From contig NZ_KK211159.1 in the NCBI RefSeq assembly GCF_000620645.1, forward strand, positions 579,467 through 643,466: a DNA stretch of 64,000 bases, given 5' to 3'. Source of the stretch: Nocardioides sp. URHA0032 (GTDB lineage: Bacteria; Actinomycetota; Actinomycetes; Propionibacteriales; Nocardioidaceae). The notes below the pieces were generated by a model. That model made no database searches and was not told the origin of the DNA. It saw only the letters and a list, made by a program, of their open reading frames with translations. Position 1 is the stretch's first letter. The number at the start of each line of letters is the position of its first letter. Position numbers and translations under genes: made by a program. Of the stretch, positions 44,884-53,600 are shown one piece after another.

Positions 44884-45720
44884 TCACATCTCCTCGTGGG
44901 TGTCGGGATCGCCGCCGAACAGGCGGCCGTCGGCCCGGCCCAGGCCGCTGATCGCGGCGACCTCCTCCGCGGTGAGCTCGAACCCGAAGACGTCGAGGTT
45001 CTGCCGCTGCCGCTCGGGGGTTGCCGACTTCGGGATCGGGATGGCGCCGAGCTGCACCTGCCAGCGCAGGATCACCTGGCCGGGAGTCACCCCGTACCTC
45101 TCCGCCGCGCCGGCGACCGGCCCCTCGGTGAACGGCGCCTGCCGCTTGCCCAGCGGGCTCCAGGACTCGGTGCGGATCCCGTAGCCCTCGTTGACGTCGC
45201 GCATCACGGCCTGTGGGAAGTACGGGTGCAGCTCGACCTGGTTGACCGCCGGGGTCACCCCGGAGTCGTCGATGATGCGCTCGAGATGCTCGGGGGAGAA
45301 GTTGGAGACGCCGATCGACCGGACCAGCCCCTCCTTCTGCAGGTCGACGAGGGCGCTCCACGCCTCGGCGTATCGGCCGAGGCGCGGGTTCGGCCAGTGG
45401 ATCAGGTGCAGGTCGAGGTACTCGAGCCCGAGCCGCTCGAGCGACTCGTGGGTGCTGCGGACCGCGTCGTCGTACCCGTGGTGGCGACCGGGGATCTTCG
45501 AGGTCACCCGGAGCTCGTCGCGCGGCAGGCCGCTCTGCCGGATCGCCTCGCCGACCTCCGACTCGTTGCCGTAGTTCACCGCGGTGTCGACCAGCCGGTA
45601 GCCGACCTCGATCGCGGAGCGGATCGCCGCGACGCCCTCGTCGCCCCTGAGCGGGTAGGTGCCGAAGCCGATGGCCGGCAGCGTGTTGCCGTCGTTGAGC
45701 TCGTACGTCGGGGTCGCCAT
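44884..45720 (-). CDS. Aldo/keto reductase
   Basis: A 278-residue TIM-barrel NADPH oxidoreductase with the full tetrad: D45 and Y50 in DTAVNYGNE, K75 in TSKIPG and H108 in LIHWP; PKSATPERQRQNLDVF is the NADPH site. ATG 45720 is used; an in-frame GTG at 45738 would overlap the upstream gene. The substrate is unknown; it may act on aldehydes made by the neighbouring PLP enzyme. Confidence 0.9.
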   Translation of the reverse strand: MATPTYELNDGNTLPAIGFGTYPLRGDEGVAAIRSAIEVGYRLVDTAVNYGNESEVGEAIRQSGLPRDELRVTSKIPGRHHGYDDAVRSTHESLERLGLEYLDLHLIHWPNPRLGRYAEAWSALVDLQKEGLVRSIGVSNFSPEHLERIIDDSGVTPAVNQVELHPYFPQAVMRDVNEGYGIRTESWSPLGKRQAPFTEGPVAGAAERYGVTPGQVILRWQVQLGAIPIPKSATPERQRQNLDVFGFELTAEEVAAISGLGRADGRLFGGDPDTHEEM

Positions 45721-45734
45721 GTCGCCCAACGTAC

Positions 45735-46121
45735 TCACTCGCGCTCGCCCCCGCCGTCGTCGTCCTGCGTGTGCCGCTCGGACTTCAGCCGGGCCTCGTA
45801 GGTGTGCCGCTCGCCACCGGTGAGCTGCTCGCGGGCCTCGGTCACGAGGCGCTGGAAGACCGAGTAGTAGGTGTCGTCGTAGCCCTCGACCACCTGGAAC
45901 GTCCACATCCCCGGCAGCACGTTGCGGCCGAGCAGCTCGCGGTCGATCCGGTCGGCGAGCTCGGGATGCCCGGCGTCGCGCAGCATCCGGACGGCGTCGC
46001 CGAGCGCGAAGTCGGCCCGCCCGGACATGCGGTGGAACCGGTACAGGCTGCCGCGGGCGTCCTCGACCACCTCGAACGCCTCCGACAGCTTCCCGACCGC
46101 CTCGACGGTCGCGTCGCTCAT
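45735..46121 (-). CDS. Hypothetical helical protein
   Basis: A 128-residue, mainly alpha-helical, charged protein (GDAVRMLRDAGHPELADRIDRELLGRNVLPGMWTFQVVEGYDDTYYSVFQRLVTEAREQLTGGERHTYEARLKSE) ending in an acidic low-complexity tail. No family recognised. ATG 46121 overlaps the upstream gene's stop (ATGA), so the two hypothetical proteins are probably partners. No membrane segment. Confidence 0.72.
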   Translation of the reverse strand: MSDATVEAVGKLSEAFEVVEDARGSLYRFHRMSGRADFALGDAVRMLRDAGHPELADRIDRELLGRNVLPGMWTFQVVEGYDDTYYSVFQRLVTEAREQLTGGERHTYEARLKSERHTQDDDGGGERE

Positions 46122-46330
46122 GCGGACAGGACCTGCTGGGCCGACACGGCGCCGTGCTCGTCCTGGATCGCGTCGGCGAGCTTGCGCACGTCCTCGTCCG
46201 GCACGTCGACGCCGGCCTCGCCGAACCCGTCGCGCAGCTCGGACTCGACCGTGTCCTCGGTCGCTCCGTCCTGCCACGACGTCACGCGGTCCACGACCGC
46301 CTGGATGGCTTCCATCTTCTCGTCGCTCAT
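46118..46330 (-). CDS. Small acidic hypothetical protein
   Basis: A 70-residue acidic protein (MSDEKMEAIQAVVDRVTSWQDGATEDTVESELRDGFGEAGVDVPDEDVRKLADAIQDEHGAVSAQQVLSA) predicted to be helical. It shares an ATGA junction with the next gene, the only evidence for function. No domain recognised. Confidence 0.65.
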   Translation of the reverse strand: MSDEKMEAIQAVVDRVTSWQDGATEDTVESELRDGFGEAGVDVPDEDVRKLADAIQDEHGAVSAQQVLSA

Positions 46331-46373
46331 GCCGCCGTCGTACCCATGAGCCCGGTCGGGCACGCTTTCCCCC

Positions 46374-47093
46374 GTGCCCCACCACTCAGCGCTGGACCGG
46401 ATCTGGCAGGACGTCACGGGCACCCAGCCGCTGCCGGCGCACGGGAGCGTGGTGGCGACGGCCGTCGTCGCGCTGGCGCTGGTGCTCGTCCCGCGGCTCT
46501 GGCAGGTCGCCCGGCACGTCGTGACGATCGCCCACGAGGGCGCGCACGGCGTCGCCGCACTGCTCAGCGGTCGCCGGCTGGCCGGCATCCGGCTGCACTC
46601 GGACACCTCCGGGCTCACGGTGTCGAAGGGGCGGCGAACCGGCCCGGGGATGGTGGTCACGGCGTTCGCGGGGTACGTCGGCCCGGCGGTGCTCGGCCTG
46701 GGTGCCGCGCTCCTGCTCCGCGAGCGACACGCACTCGCCGTGCTCTGGCTGGCGGTGCTGCTGCTCGGCCTGCTGCTGCTCCAGATCCGGAACTTCTACG
46801 GCCTGTACGTCGTGCTCGTCGCCGGCCTCGCCGTCGCCGCCGTGTCGTGGTGGGGGAGCGCTGCCGCGCAGTCGCTGGCGGCGTACACCGGCGCCTGGTT
46901 CCTGCTGGTGGCCGCGCCTCGTCCGGTGCTCGAGCTCCAGCGCAGCCGGCGGGGCGGCCTGGCACGCGACTCCGACGCGGACCTGCTCGCCCGGCTCACG
47001 CGGCTGCCCGGGCTCTTGTGGGTGGCCGTGTTCCTCGTGGTGACCGTCGGCTGCCTCGTCGTCGGCGGCCGCTGGTTGTGGGCCGGGGCGTAG
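46374..47093 (+). CDS. M50B-type membrane metalloprotease-like protein
   Basis: A 239-residue polytopic membrane protein with about six hydrophobic segments. HEGAH (H54, E55, H58) in the second segment is the zinc motif of M50B peptidases; the partner aspartate motif (NxxPxxxxD-like) is not obvious. Such proteases cut substrates within the membrane; some members are inactive scaffolds. GTG 46374 begins the hydrophobic N-terminus. It is divergent from the two hypothetical genes. Confidence 0.78.
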   Translation: MPHHSALDRIWQDVTGTQPLPAHGSVVATAVVALALVLVPRLWQVARHVVTIAHEGAHGVAALLSGRRLAGIRLHSDTSGLTVSKGRRTGPGMVVTAFAGYVGPAVLGLGAALLLRERHALAVLWLAVLLLGLLLLQIRNFYGLYVVLVAGLAVAAVSWWGSAAAQSLAAYTGAWFLLVAAPRPVLELQRSRRGGLARDSDADLLARLTRLPGLLWVAVFLVVTVGCLVVGGRWLWAGA

Positions 47094-47102
47094 GTTCAGC
47101 CC

Positions 47103-47981
47103 GTGCGCATCGGCATCCACTACGCGAACTTCACCCATCCCGACTGGGAGCACCAGCTCCTGGACCGGCTGACCGGCACCGCCCGGGCCGCCGACCAGGG
47201 CGGCGCCGCACTCTTCACGGTCATGGATCACTACTTCCAGATGGAGGGGCTCGGCGGCCCGCCGGAGCCGATGCTCGAGGGCTACACGGCCCTCGGCTAC
47301 GTCGCCGGGCAGACCGAGAGCGTCCGGCTCAGCCTGCTGGTCACCGGCGCGACGTACCGCCACCCCGGCCTGCTCGCGAAGATCGTCACCACCCTGGACG
47401 TGCTGTCCCGGGGCCGCGCGATGCTCGGCCTCGGCGCGGCCTGGTACGACCGGGAGCACCTCGGCCTCGGCGTGCCGTTCCCGCCCACCGCGGAGCGCTT
47501 CGAGCGGCTCGAGGAGACGCTGCAGATCGTTGAGCAGATGTGGAGCGACGACAACGGGCCGTACGACGGCCGGCACTTCCAGCTCGCCGAGACGTACTGC
47601 GTCCCGCCGCCCGTGCAGCAGCCGCGCCCGCCGATCCTGGTCGGCGGTGGGGGAGAGCGGAAGACCCTCCGCCTGGTCGCGCAGTACGCCGACGCGTGCA
47701 ACCTCTTCCCCGAGGGACCCGACGGGGTGCGCCACAAGCTGGACGTGCTCCGCCGGCACTGTGACGACGTCGGCCGCGACTACGACGAGATCGAGAAGAC
47801 CATGATCAACCCGAGCGGCGGGCCCGATCCGATCGCGGAGACCGACGCCTACCTCGAGGACATGGCGCAGTACGCCGAGCTGGGCATCAGCCTCGTCACG
47901 CTGATGCCGCCCACCGACGACCCGGTCGGCTGGACCACCCGGATCTGCGCGGACGTGCTGCCGCGGCTCGCCGAGGTCTGA
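47103..47981 (+). CDS. LLM-class F420-dependent oxidoreductase
   Basis: A 292-residue TIM-barrel protein. It opens RIGIHYANFTHPDWEHQL and has TVMDHYFQM, LGLGAAWYDREHLGLGVPFP and PPILVGGGGERKTLRLVAQYADACNLFP, as in F420-type luciferase-like enzymes. Cofactor F420, common in actinobacteria, is inferred as the hydride donor. A -10 box TAGGTT (47092-47097), which overlaps the upstream gene's stop, lies six bases before GTG 47103, so the gene is leaderless. Substrate unknown. Confidence 0.85.
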   Translation: MRIGIHYANFTHPDWEHQLLDRLTGTARAADQGGAALFTVMDHYFQMEGLGGPPEPMLEGYTALGYVAGQTESVRLSLLVTGATYRHPGLLAKIVTTLDVLSRGRAMLGLGAAWYDREHLGLGVPFPPTAERFERLEETLQIVEQMWSDDNGPYDGRHFQLAETYCVPPPVQQPRPPILVGGGGERKTLRLVAQYADACNLFPEGPDGVRHKLDVLRRHCDDVGRDYDEIEKTMINPSGGPDPIAETDAYLEDMAQYAELGISLVTLMPPTDDPVGWTTRICADVLPRLAEV

Positions 47982-48005
47982 CGCGGGCCGGCTGATGCCG
48001 AGGAG

Positions 48006-48503
48006 CTAGAGGACCTCGGTGCCGTACATCGCGCCCAGCGGGTCGGCGATCAGCTCGAGCCGGGTGCCGTCGGGGTCGCGGAAGTAGATCGAGGTCCCGC
48101 TCTCGAGCACGTACTCGACGCCGGCCTCGTCGAGGTTGGCCCGCAGCCGCTCCCAGCGCTCCGGCTCGACCGAGATCGCCAGGTGGTGGAGGCCGCCGAG
48201 CACCTCGGCGTACGCGCCGACGTCCAGGCCGGGGAAGTCGAAGAACGCGATCAGGTTGCCGTTCCCGATGTCGAAGAAGAAGTGGTTCGAGCCCGCGTAG
48301 TCGCGGTTCTCGAAGATCTCGGTGAGCGGGAACTCCAGGATGCCCTGGTAGAAGCGCACCGTGCGCTCGACATCGGTGCAGACGATCGCGACGTGGTGCA
48401 GGCCCCGAGCGGACGAGGCGGGCCGGTCGGACGCCGGGGCGAGGTAGGTGTCCCGGATGCGGTCGCGCTCGGCGCTGATCCGTTCCAGGTCGAGATCGGC
48501 CAT
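48006..48503 (-). CDS. VOC (glyoxalase/bleomycin-resistance) family protein
   Basis: A 165-residue protein with one VOC module. GLHHVAIVCTDVERTVRFYQGILEFPL and GLHHLAIS, then YFRDPDGTRLELI, supply the metal-binding His and Glu of the paired beta-alpha-beta-beta-beta units. Members include lyases and dioxygenases. A -10 box TACCGT lies seven bases before ATG 48503, so it is leaderless. Its 5' end lies 22 bases after the lepB stop on the same strand. Confidence 0.83.
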   Translation of the reverse strand: MADLDLERISAERDRIRDTYLAPASDRPASSARGLHHVAIVCTDVERTVRFYQGILEFPLTEIFENRDYAGSNHFFFDIGNGNLIAFFDFPGLDVGAYAEVLGGLHHLAISVEPERWERLRANLDEAGVEYVLESGTSIYFRDPDGTRLELIADPLGAMYGTEVL

Positions 48504-48525
48504 GCCGATGACGGTACTACCGGAT

Positions 48526-49254
48526 TCAACTTTTCGGGCCGGGGACGTCCGCGAACGTCGCCGGCCGGTGCAGGCGGTCCCAGTGGTCGTGCGGCCAGAT
48601 CACCGCGAAGACCCGTCCGACCACGAGGTCCGTGTCGACGTAGGCGTCCGCCGGGTTGCAGGTGTCGTCGTCGGGGCGGCACAGGTGGAAGCTGCTGTCC
48701 GCCGACTCGTTGCGGTTGTCGCCCATCACGAACAGGTGACCGGCGGGGACCGGGCCCGCGGTCCACTCGCAGTCGCCGGGGCCCATCGGTCCGCGGCAGG
48801 TCGTGGTCGTCGGGTCGTTGACGTAGTCGTCCTCGTCGAGCGGCTGCCCGTTGACCGTGATCCGGCCCTGGTCGTCGCAGCAGACGATGGTGTCGCCGGC
48901 GACGCCGATGACCCGCTTCACGAGGTGGCCGCCGGCCGGGTAGAGGCCGATGTGGCTCATCAGCTTCGCGACCTCGCTGCTCGGCGGGGCCGCCTCCTCG
49001 GGACCCAGCCAGTCGCCCGGGTCGGCGAACACCACGACGTCGCCGCGCTGCGGCGTACCGCCGAACCAGTACGACGGCTTCTCGACCAGGATCCGGTCGT
49101 TCTTCACGAGCCCGGGCACCATCGACGGCGACGGGATGTAGAACGCCTGCACGAAGAGGGTCTTGATCAGCAGCGCGAGGGCCACCGCGATCACCAGGAG
49201 GAGGATCGTCTCCTGCCACCAGGGGCGGTGCTTCTTCCTCGCGTCGGCCGTCAC
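48526..49254 (-). CDS. lepB: Signal peptidase I
   Basis: A 242-residue membrane protease. One membrane helix (residues 13-30) precedes FYIPSPSMVPGL with the nucleophile S44; K113 in HLVKRVIGVAGD is the general base, and GHLFVMGDNRNESADS and VVGRVFAVIWP are boxes D-E. It removes Sec and Tat signal peptides at the outer face. Translation starts at GTG 49254. A cysteine pair (CC in VCCDD) and a cysteine-rich insert (about 150-190) are longer than in many homologues. Confidence 0.92.
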   Translation of the reverse strand: MTADARKKHRPWWQETILLLVIAVALALLIKTLFVQAFYIPSPSMVPGLVKNDRILVEKPSYWFGGTPQRGDVVVFADPGDWLGPEEAAPPSSEVAKLMSHIGLYPAGGHLVKRVIGVAGDTIVCCDDQGRITVNGQPLDEDDYVNDPTTTTCRGPMGPGDCEWTAGPVPAGHLFVMGDNRNESADSSFHLCRPDDDTCNPADAYVDTDLVVGRVFAVIWPHDHWDRLHRPATFADVPGPKS

Positions 49255-49370
49255 GGGGCGAGCCTAGACGTCGACGCATGGACCGCCGCGGAGGTGGATG
49301 GGTTCCGCCCCCTCGAGTTCGACGGGGGACTGGAATGCGCCATCCGCCGACACGTCGACGGCGGCGCTGC

Positions 49371-49928
49371 TCAACGTCGGGCGCTGACCGTCCGGCGCGA
49401 CACCAGGTGCAGGACCGTCACCCCGACGAGGACGCCGACCCCGACGAGCAGGAGCAGCGCGGGCAGCTGGTTCCCGCCCTCGTCGGCGGACGTGGGCTCC
49501 GCCGCGACCGCGGCGAGGTCCGGCGGGTCGCCGGCCGGGTTGGTGGTGGCCGTCGCGTCGGGGTCGACCGTGTAGTCGATCCGCGCGATGATCGGGTGGA
49601 GGTCGACGGCCACGGCGTGGAACGCCGCGACGTACCCGCCGACCGCGTCGGACCCGCGGAGCTCCTGGGTCACGTAGCGGCCCTCGACGACCGGGTCGCC
49701 GATCATCAGCGACTGCCCGCTGGGGTCGACGACCGCGACGTCGACCTGGGGCTCCACGTCGTTGCTGAACTCGATGGTGATCCGGTCCGGTGCGCTCACG
49801 AGCACCTGACCTGGCGCGGGCCAGGCCGCCACCGCCGTCGCGTGCGCGTCGACCGGCGCGGCGGGCGCGACCACCAGCAGCAGTGTCGCCGCCGCCAGCA
49901 CCGCGCCCGCCAGGCGCCGATCAGCCAT
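49371..49928 (-). CDS. CopC-domain protein with C-terminal membrane anchor
   Basis: A 185-residue exported protein. The signal peptide ends at VDA, leaving H29 as the first mature residue (HATAVAAWPAPG); an N-terminal His is a Cu(II) ligand in CopC. The domain (ITIEFSNDVEPQVDVAVVDPSG; GSDAVGGYVAAFHAVAVDLHP) is followed by a short acidic linker and one membrane helix (LPALLLLVGVGVLVGVTVLHLV). It may bind copper at the outer face. The start overlaps the metalloprotease stop by eight bases, so the two are translated together. Confidence 0.8.
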   Translation of the reverse strand: MADRRLAGAVLAAATLLLVVAPAAPVDAHATAVAAWPAPGQVLVSAPDRITIEFSNDVEPQVDVAVVDPSGQSLMIGDPVVEGRYVTQELRGSDAVGGYVAAFHAVAVDLHPIIARIDYTVDPDATATTNPAGDPPDLAAVAAEPTSADEGGNQLPALLLLVGVGVLVGVTVLHLVSRRTVSARR

Positions 49929-52900
49929 CGCGGCGCCCGTAGGTCAGCCCGGCGGTCGACTGCGGATCGACCTTCCAGTAGTAGATCTGGCCGGCCTGCA
50001 CGAGCTTCGGGCTGACGGTGTTCGACCGGGTCTGCGGTACGCCGCGCGCCGCGAGGGCCGCGTTGCGTGCGGCGTACTCCGCGTGCAGGTAGTCGCCGCG
50101 CCGGAACAGGCTCACCGCGACCGCCTTGAACTGCCGGTAGCGGTCGTAGCGCCGGTGGAACTTCGCGTCCGGGGTCGTGCGGCCGTCCGCGCTCTCCGAC
50201 GCGAGCAGCCGGTTCAGCGCCTCCTGGCCGGCGAGCAGGTACTCCGCCACGTGACCGCGCTGGAGCTGGTCCTGGTCCTCGACCTCGTACGGCCGGTAGT
50301 CCATCGCGTACGTCGTCGGCGCCGCGGACACGTCCATCACCCAGCCGAGCCCGGCCCAGTAGCAGGCCCACTTCCCGGCGTTCGGGTCGCCCTCGGGGCA
50401 CCGCTCGACGCCGTAGGAGCCGTCGTGCGGGTGCGAGAGGCCGAGGTTGTGCGCGGCCTCGTGCTCGATCGTGTAGCTGAACCCGGTGCCGGTCTCCTGG
50501 GTCGGCGTGCAGGGCAGCAGCGAGACCTTGTCGCCGTCCTGGTCGGTCGACGGGTCGTAGACCGGGTAGTTGGCCGAGCAGGCCTTGAACCGGTCGTTGA
50601 CGTTGTTGAAGACGCCCCAGGCGTTGCCGTCCGCGCCGGCGAGCGCGATGCCGCCCACGATCGCCGGCAGCGCCCACGTGTAGGCCTTCTCGAACACCAT
50701 GTTCAGTGACGGCACCGTGCCCAGGCCCGGCTCGATGTCTGCCATGCCCTTGCGGTGGGCGTCGATGTAGTCGCGGATGATGTCGGTGTTGACAGAGTCG
50801 TCGTACGACGCCCCGAGTAGCCCGGACGCCTTGGCCTTCTCGATCTGGTTCTGGAACTCGGTCAGGTCGATGGTCGAGCCGTCGCTGTTGTGCTTGATCA
50901 CGTGCTTCCCGCCGTACAGCGGCTCGGGCACCAGGTCGACGTCCGCGCCGCTCTGCCGGACGTGGTACTCCGGCGCCGGCAGGTCGGCGTACTTGGGCGA
51001 GGTGTCGAGCGTGCCGGTCTTCCTGCCGGTCTTCGGGTCGAAGAGCGGCACGACCTCGCCCTTGCGGCCGACCCAGCGCACGTACGGCATCGCCGAGGAC
51101 AGCCAGCGCAGCGTGTCGTCGTGGGTCCTGGCCTTGACCGAGTCGATCTTGTAGAGCTTGCTCGGGTCAGTCCACCAGTTGCCGTAGTCGCCGGAGACCG
51201 GGGCGCCGCCGACCCACTGGGGCCGCGAGTAGAAGTCGGTGAAGTTCGTGGTCGCCAGCCAGTAGACGTCGCCCTGGGGGATCGGGCGGTACAGGTAACC
51301 GGCCGTCGACCGGAAGAACAGGCCGTACGCCACGTCGCGGCCCAGGCGCGGCATCATCGTGCACGGCGTCGGGTCGCCGAGGTACTCCGGGACGCTCGCC
51401 GGGCAGGGGTTCTGCTGCCACTCGGGGTCGTTCTCGTACTGCCAGATCGGCGGGTCGCCCATCGGGTAGTCGCTCGACATCGCGTCGACGCCCTTGCCCA
51501 GCCAGGCGGCGCTCTCGTAGTTGTTCGGCGCGGCGCCCAGGTCGAAGAAGTGCCAGCGGTAGCGGCCGCCCCAGGTGCGCGCGAAGTCCACACCGGCCCA
51601 GCCGTTCGTGTCCGGGTCGGTGATCCGCCACGAGCCGCCGTCGGCGACCGGCTTCTGGACGATCTGGCCCTTGATCACCTTGTCGGTGGTCCAGGTGTGG
51701 TAGGCGTCCTGGCGAAAGTAGTCGCCGGCGTACGACGGCGTGAACGTGTCGAGGAACAGGTAGGTCGAGCCCTTGTTCACGCCCTCCGGCATCTTGTCGA
51801 GGTCGAGTCCGTGCTTGTCGTAGAACGGGTCGTGGTAGCCCGGGGTGTCCTGCAGGATGCGGGCGCTCGCACACTTCTTCGACTCGACGTCGATGAACGC
51901 GCACTTCCACCTGGCCTGGGTCCGGGACCGCCACATCCAGTCCTCGACGGCGTAGCCGTCGACCATGTCGACCGTGCTCGGGTCGGTGACGTGGTGCTCG
52001 ACGCCGTCGACGACGCGGTACTTGCCGAAGGACTGGTCGTACTTGACCAGCTGCGCGGTCATCGTCGGGTCCTTGAACGTCTGTGCGTCAGCGGTGTGCT
52101 TCTTCGCCCGGGCGAACAGCGCCTTGCTGTAGGCTTTCGTGGCGGAGTAGACGTGCACGTCGTACGTGAAGCGGGTGCCGAGGAAGTACGGGTCCTGGCC
52201 GGGGGCGAACGCGCCGCGGTTCCAGTTCAGCAGGCCGGACGCGGTGCTCAGGACGCCGTCCGGGCTGGGGGCGCCGGCGACGTTGGCGACGGTCGGCTGG
52301 TACTGGCTCGGGATCCACTTCTTCAGCTCGGCGACCTGCTCCTTGGTCGGCGTTCGACCGACGAAGACCACCCGCAGCGGGTACTTCACGGTCAGGTCGT
52401 GCATGAGGGAGCTCTTGTCCTCGGGCAGCGTCATCGACTTCACGAGCTGCTGGCTGGTCATCGTGACCGAGCCGTCGTACGTCGTCCCGGGGACGGCGGC
52501 GAAGCTGACCGCGGTGACCGTGTAGTCACCGGGCGCGAGCTGACCGAGCGTGGCCTTCTCGCTGGTGCCCCCGCTGCTGGCCGACTGCGCGACGAGCGCG
52601 CCCTGGCTGTCGTAGACGTAGAGGTCGAGGTCGGCGCTGGCGTCGTCCCAGGCGATCTTGGCCTCGAGCGAGCCGCTGTGGGTCTTCCAGAAGTCCTTCG
52701 GGACGGTCAGGTGCAGCGTCTCGGAGTCACAGGTGACCCCCTCCGCGCAGACCGACGGGTCGAGCACGCCGGTGGCGGCGAACGAGCCCGTCCAGCTGGC
52801 GTTCTGGGTCACGGGCTTCGTGGAGTCGCCCGGGGGAGAGCCGATCGTGGACTCGCTCGGGTCCGACGCGGCGGCGACCTGGGCGCCCTGGACCGGGATG

Positions 52901-52968
52901 AGGAGGAGCAGGGCGGTGCCGAGCGCGAAGCTCGCGCCGATGGCCACCCGACGCTGGAACCTGAACAT
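49921..52968 (-). CDS. Large secreted zinc metalloprotease-like protein
   Basis: A 1015-residue exported protein. Signal peptide residues 1-34; a beta-rich N-terminal domain (about 60-170, WDDASADLDLYVYDSQGALVAQS, as in pre-peptidase or proprotein-convertase-type domains); a long central region (200-780) with no known domain; then EHEAAHNLGLSHPHDG near residue 835, a full HExxHxxGxxH metzincin zinc motif. A downstream tyrosine/methionine turn (TTYAMDYRP) could be the Met-turn. The stop overlaps the CopC-domain gene, and the two may form a metal-linked secretion unit. Substrate unknown. Confidence 0.8.
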   Translation of the reverse strand: MFRFQRRVAIGASFALGTALLLLIPVQGAQVAAASDPSESTIGSPPGDSTKPVTQNASWTGSFAATGVLDPSVCAEGVTCDSETLHLTVPKDFWKTHSGSLEAKIAWDDASADLDLYVYDSQGALVAQSASSGGTSEKATLGQLAPGDYTVTAVSFAAVPGTTYDGSVTMTSQQLVKSMTLPEDKSSLMHDLTVKYPLRVVFVGRTPTKEQVAELKKWIPSQYQPTVANVAGAPSPDGVLSTASGLLNWNRGAFAPGQDPYFLGTRFTYDVHVYSATKAYSKALFARAKKHTADAQTFKDPTMTAQLVKYDQSFGKYRVVDGVEHHVTDPSTVDMVDGYAVEDWMWRSRTQARWKCAFIDVESKKCASARILQDTPGYHDPFYDKHGLDLDKMPEGVNKGSTYLFLDTFTPSYAGDYFRQDAYHTWTTDKVIKGQIVQKPVADGGSWRITDPDTNGWAGVDFARTWGGRYRWHFFDLGAAPNNYESAAWLGKGVDAMSSDYPMGDPPIWQYENDPEWQQNPCPASVPEYLGDPTPCTMMPRLGRDVAYGLFFRSTAGYLYRPIPQGDVYWLATTNFTDFYSRPQWVGGAPVSGDYGNWWTDPSKLYKIDSVKARTHDDTLRWLSSAMPYVRWVGRKGEVVPLFDPKTGRKTGTLDTSPKYADLPAPEYHVRQSGADVDLVPEPLYGGKHVIKHNSDGSTIDLTEFQNQIEKAKASGLLGASYDDSVNTDIIRDYIDAHRKGMADIEPGLGTVPSLNMVFEKAYTWALPAIVGGIALAGADGNAWGVFNNVNDRFKACSANYPVYDPSTDQDGDKVSLLPCTPTQETGTGFSYTIEHEAAHNLGLSHPHDGSYGVERCPEGDPNAGKWACYWAGLGWVMDVSAAPTTYAMDYRPYEVEDQDQLQRGHVAEYLLAGQEALNRLLASESADGRTTPDAKFHRRYDRYRQFKAVAVSLFRRGDYLHAEYAARNAALAARGVPQTRSNTVSPKLVQAGQIYYWKVDPQSTAGLTYGRRDG

Positions 52969-52994
52969 GTGTTGACCCGCCTCGTTGACTGCGT

Positions 52995-53012
52995 TCGTTG
53001 CCGTGGCAACGA
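52995..53012. promoter_or_regulatory. Dyad upstream of the metalloprotease gene
   Basis: TCGTTGC-CGTG-GCAACGA is an 18-base inverted repeat 27 bases before the minus-strand gene start. Its half-sites (GTTGC and GCAAC) are those of the ArsR-type sites at 53071 and 53116 but in the opposite arrangement, so a regulatory link is possible but unproven. Confidence 0.4.
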
Positions 53013-53070
53013 GAGCGTGTCCGGAAGGCTATGCGGCCAAAACCGTCCGGAAACCGGTCTGGACACATCC

Positions 53071-53132
53071 TGCAACCCACGGTTGCACATCAGGTCGGAA
53101 TGGCCTACCGTCACATGCAACCAAACGTTGCA
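53071..53132 (+). promoter_or_regulatory. Promoter with two ArsR-type operators (TGCAAC-N5-GTTGCA)
   Basis: Two 17-bp dyads, TGCAAC-CCACG-GTTGCA (53071-53087) and TGCAAC-CAAAC-GTTGCA (53116-53132), begin 45 bases apart. A -35-like TTGCAC (53083-53088) inside the first and a -10 TACCGT (53106-53111) 17 bases later place the transcript start in the second. An ArsR dimer at either site would block transcription; the operon encodes its own ArsR protein. Confidence 0.72.
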
Positions 53133-53141
53133 GGAGGAGCC

Positions 53142-53600
53142 ATGGAGTTCGGGACCATCGAGCGGGAGATCCACATCGACGCGACCCCCGAGGTCGTGTT
53201 CGAGGTGGTCAGCAGGCCGGAGCACGTGCGGGAGTGGTGGCCGGACGAGGCGCACTACGAGGCGGTGCCCGGCGCCACGGGGGAGATCGTGTTCGGCGAC
53301 CCGGACGCCGGCGGGGGAGCGGCCCGGCTGACCGTGCTGGAGGTCGACCCGCCGCGGACCTTCACGTTCCGCTGGACGCATCCTGCGGGGGAGGCGGCGG
53401 CGGAGGGCAACTCGCTGCTCGTCACGTTCGAGCTGGTGCCGAGCGGGACGGGCACGCGGCTCAGGCTCACCGAGACCGGCTTCCGGGAGATGGGCTGGGA
53501 GGCCGCTGTCCTGGAGGAGCAGTACCGCGAGCACGAGACCGGGTGGGACCACTTCCTGCCGCGCATCGCGCCGTACGTCGCCTCTCTGGACCCGCGGTGA
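53142..53600 (+). CDS. SRPBCC/AHSA1-family protein (first)
   Basis: A 152-residue helix-grip-fold protein: REIHIDATPEVVFEVVSRPEHVREWWPDE and the C-terminal EQYREHETGWDHFLPRIAPYV match the AHSA1 (Aha1-like) branch of SRPBCC, whose cavity binds hydrophobic ligands. ATG 53142 has GGAGGAG seven bases upstream. The stop overlaps the ArsR start (GTGA). Such proteins usually accompany an ArsR regulator as here; the ligand is unknown. Confidence 0.85.
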   Translation: MEFGTIEREIHIDATPEVVFEVVSRPEHVREWWPDEAHYEAVPGATGEIVFGDPDAGGGAARLTVLEVDPPRTFTFRWTHPAGEAAAEGNSLLVTFELVPSGTGTRLRLTETGFREMGWEAAVLEEQYREHETGWDHFLPRIAPYVASLDPR

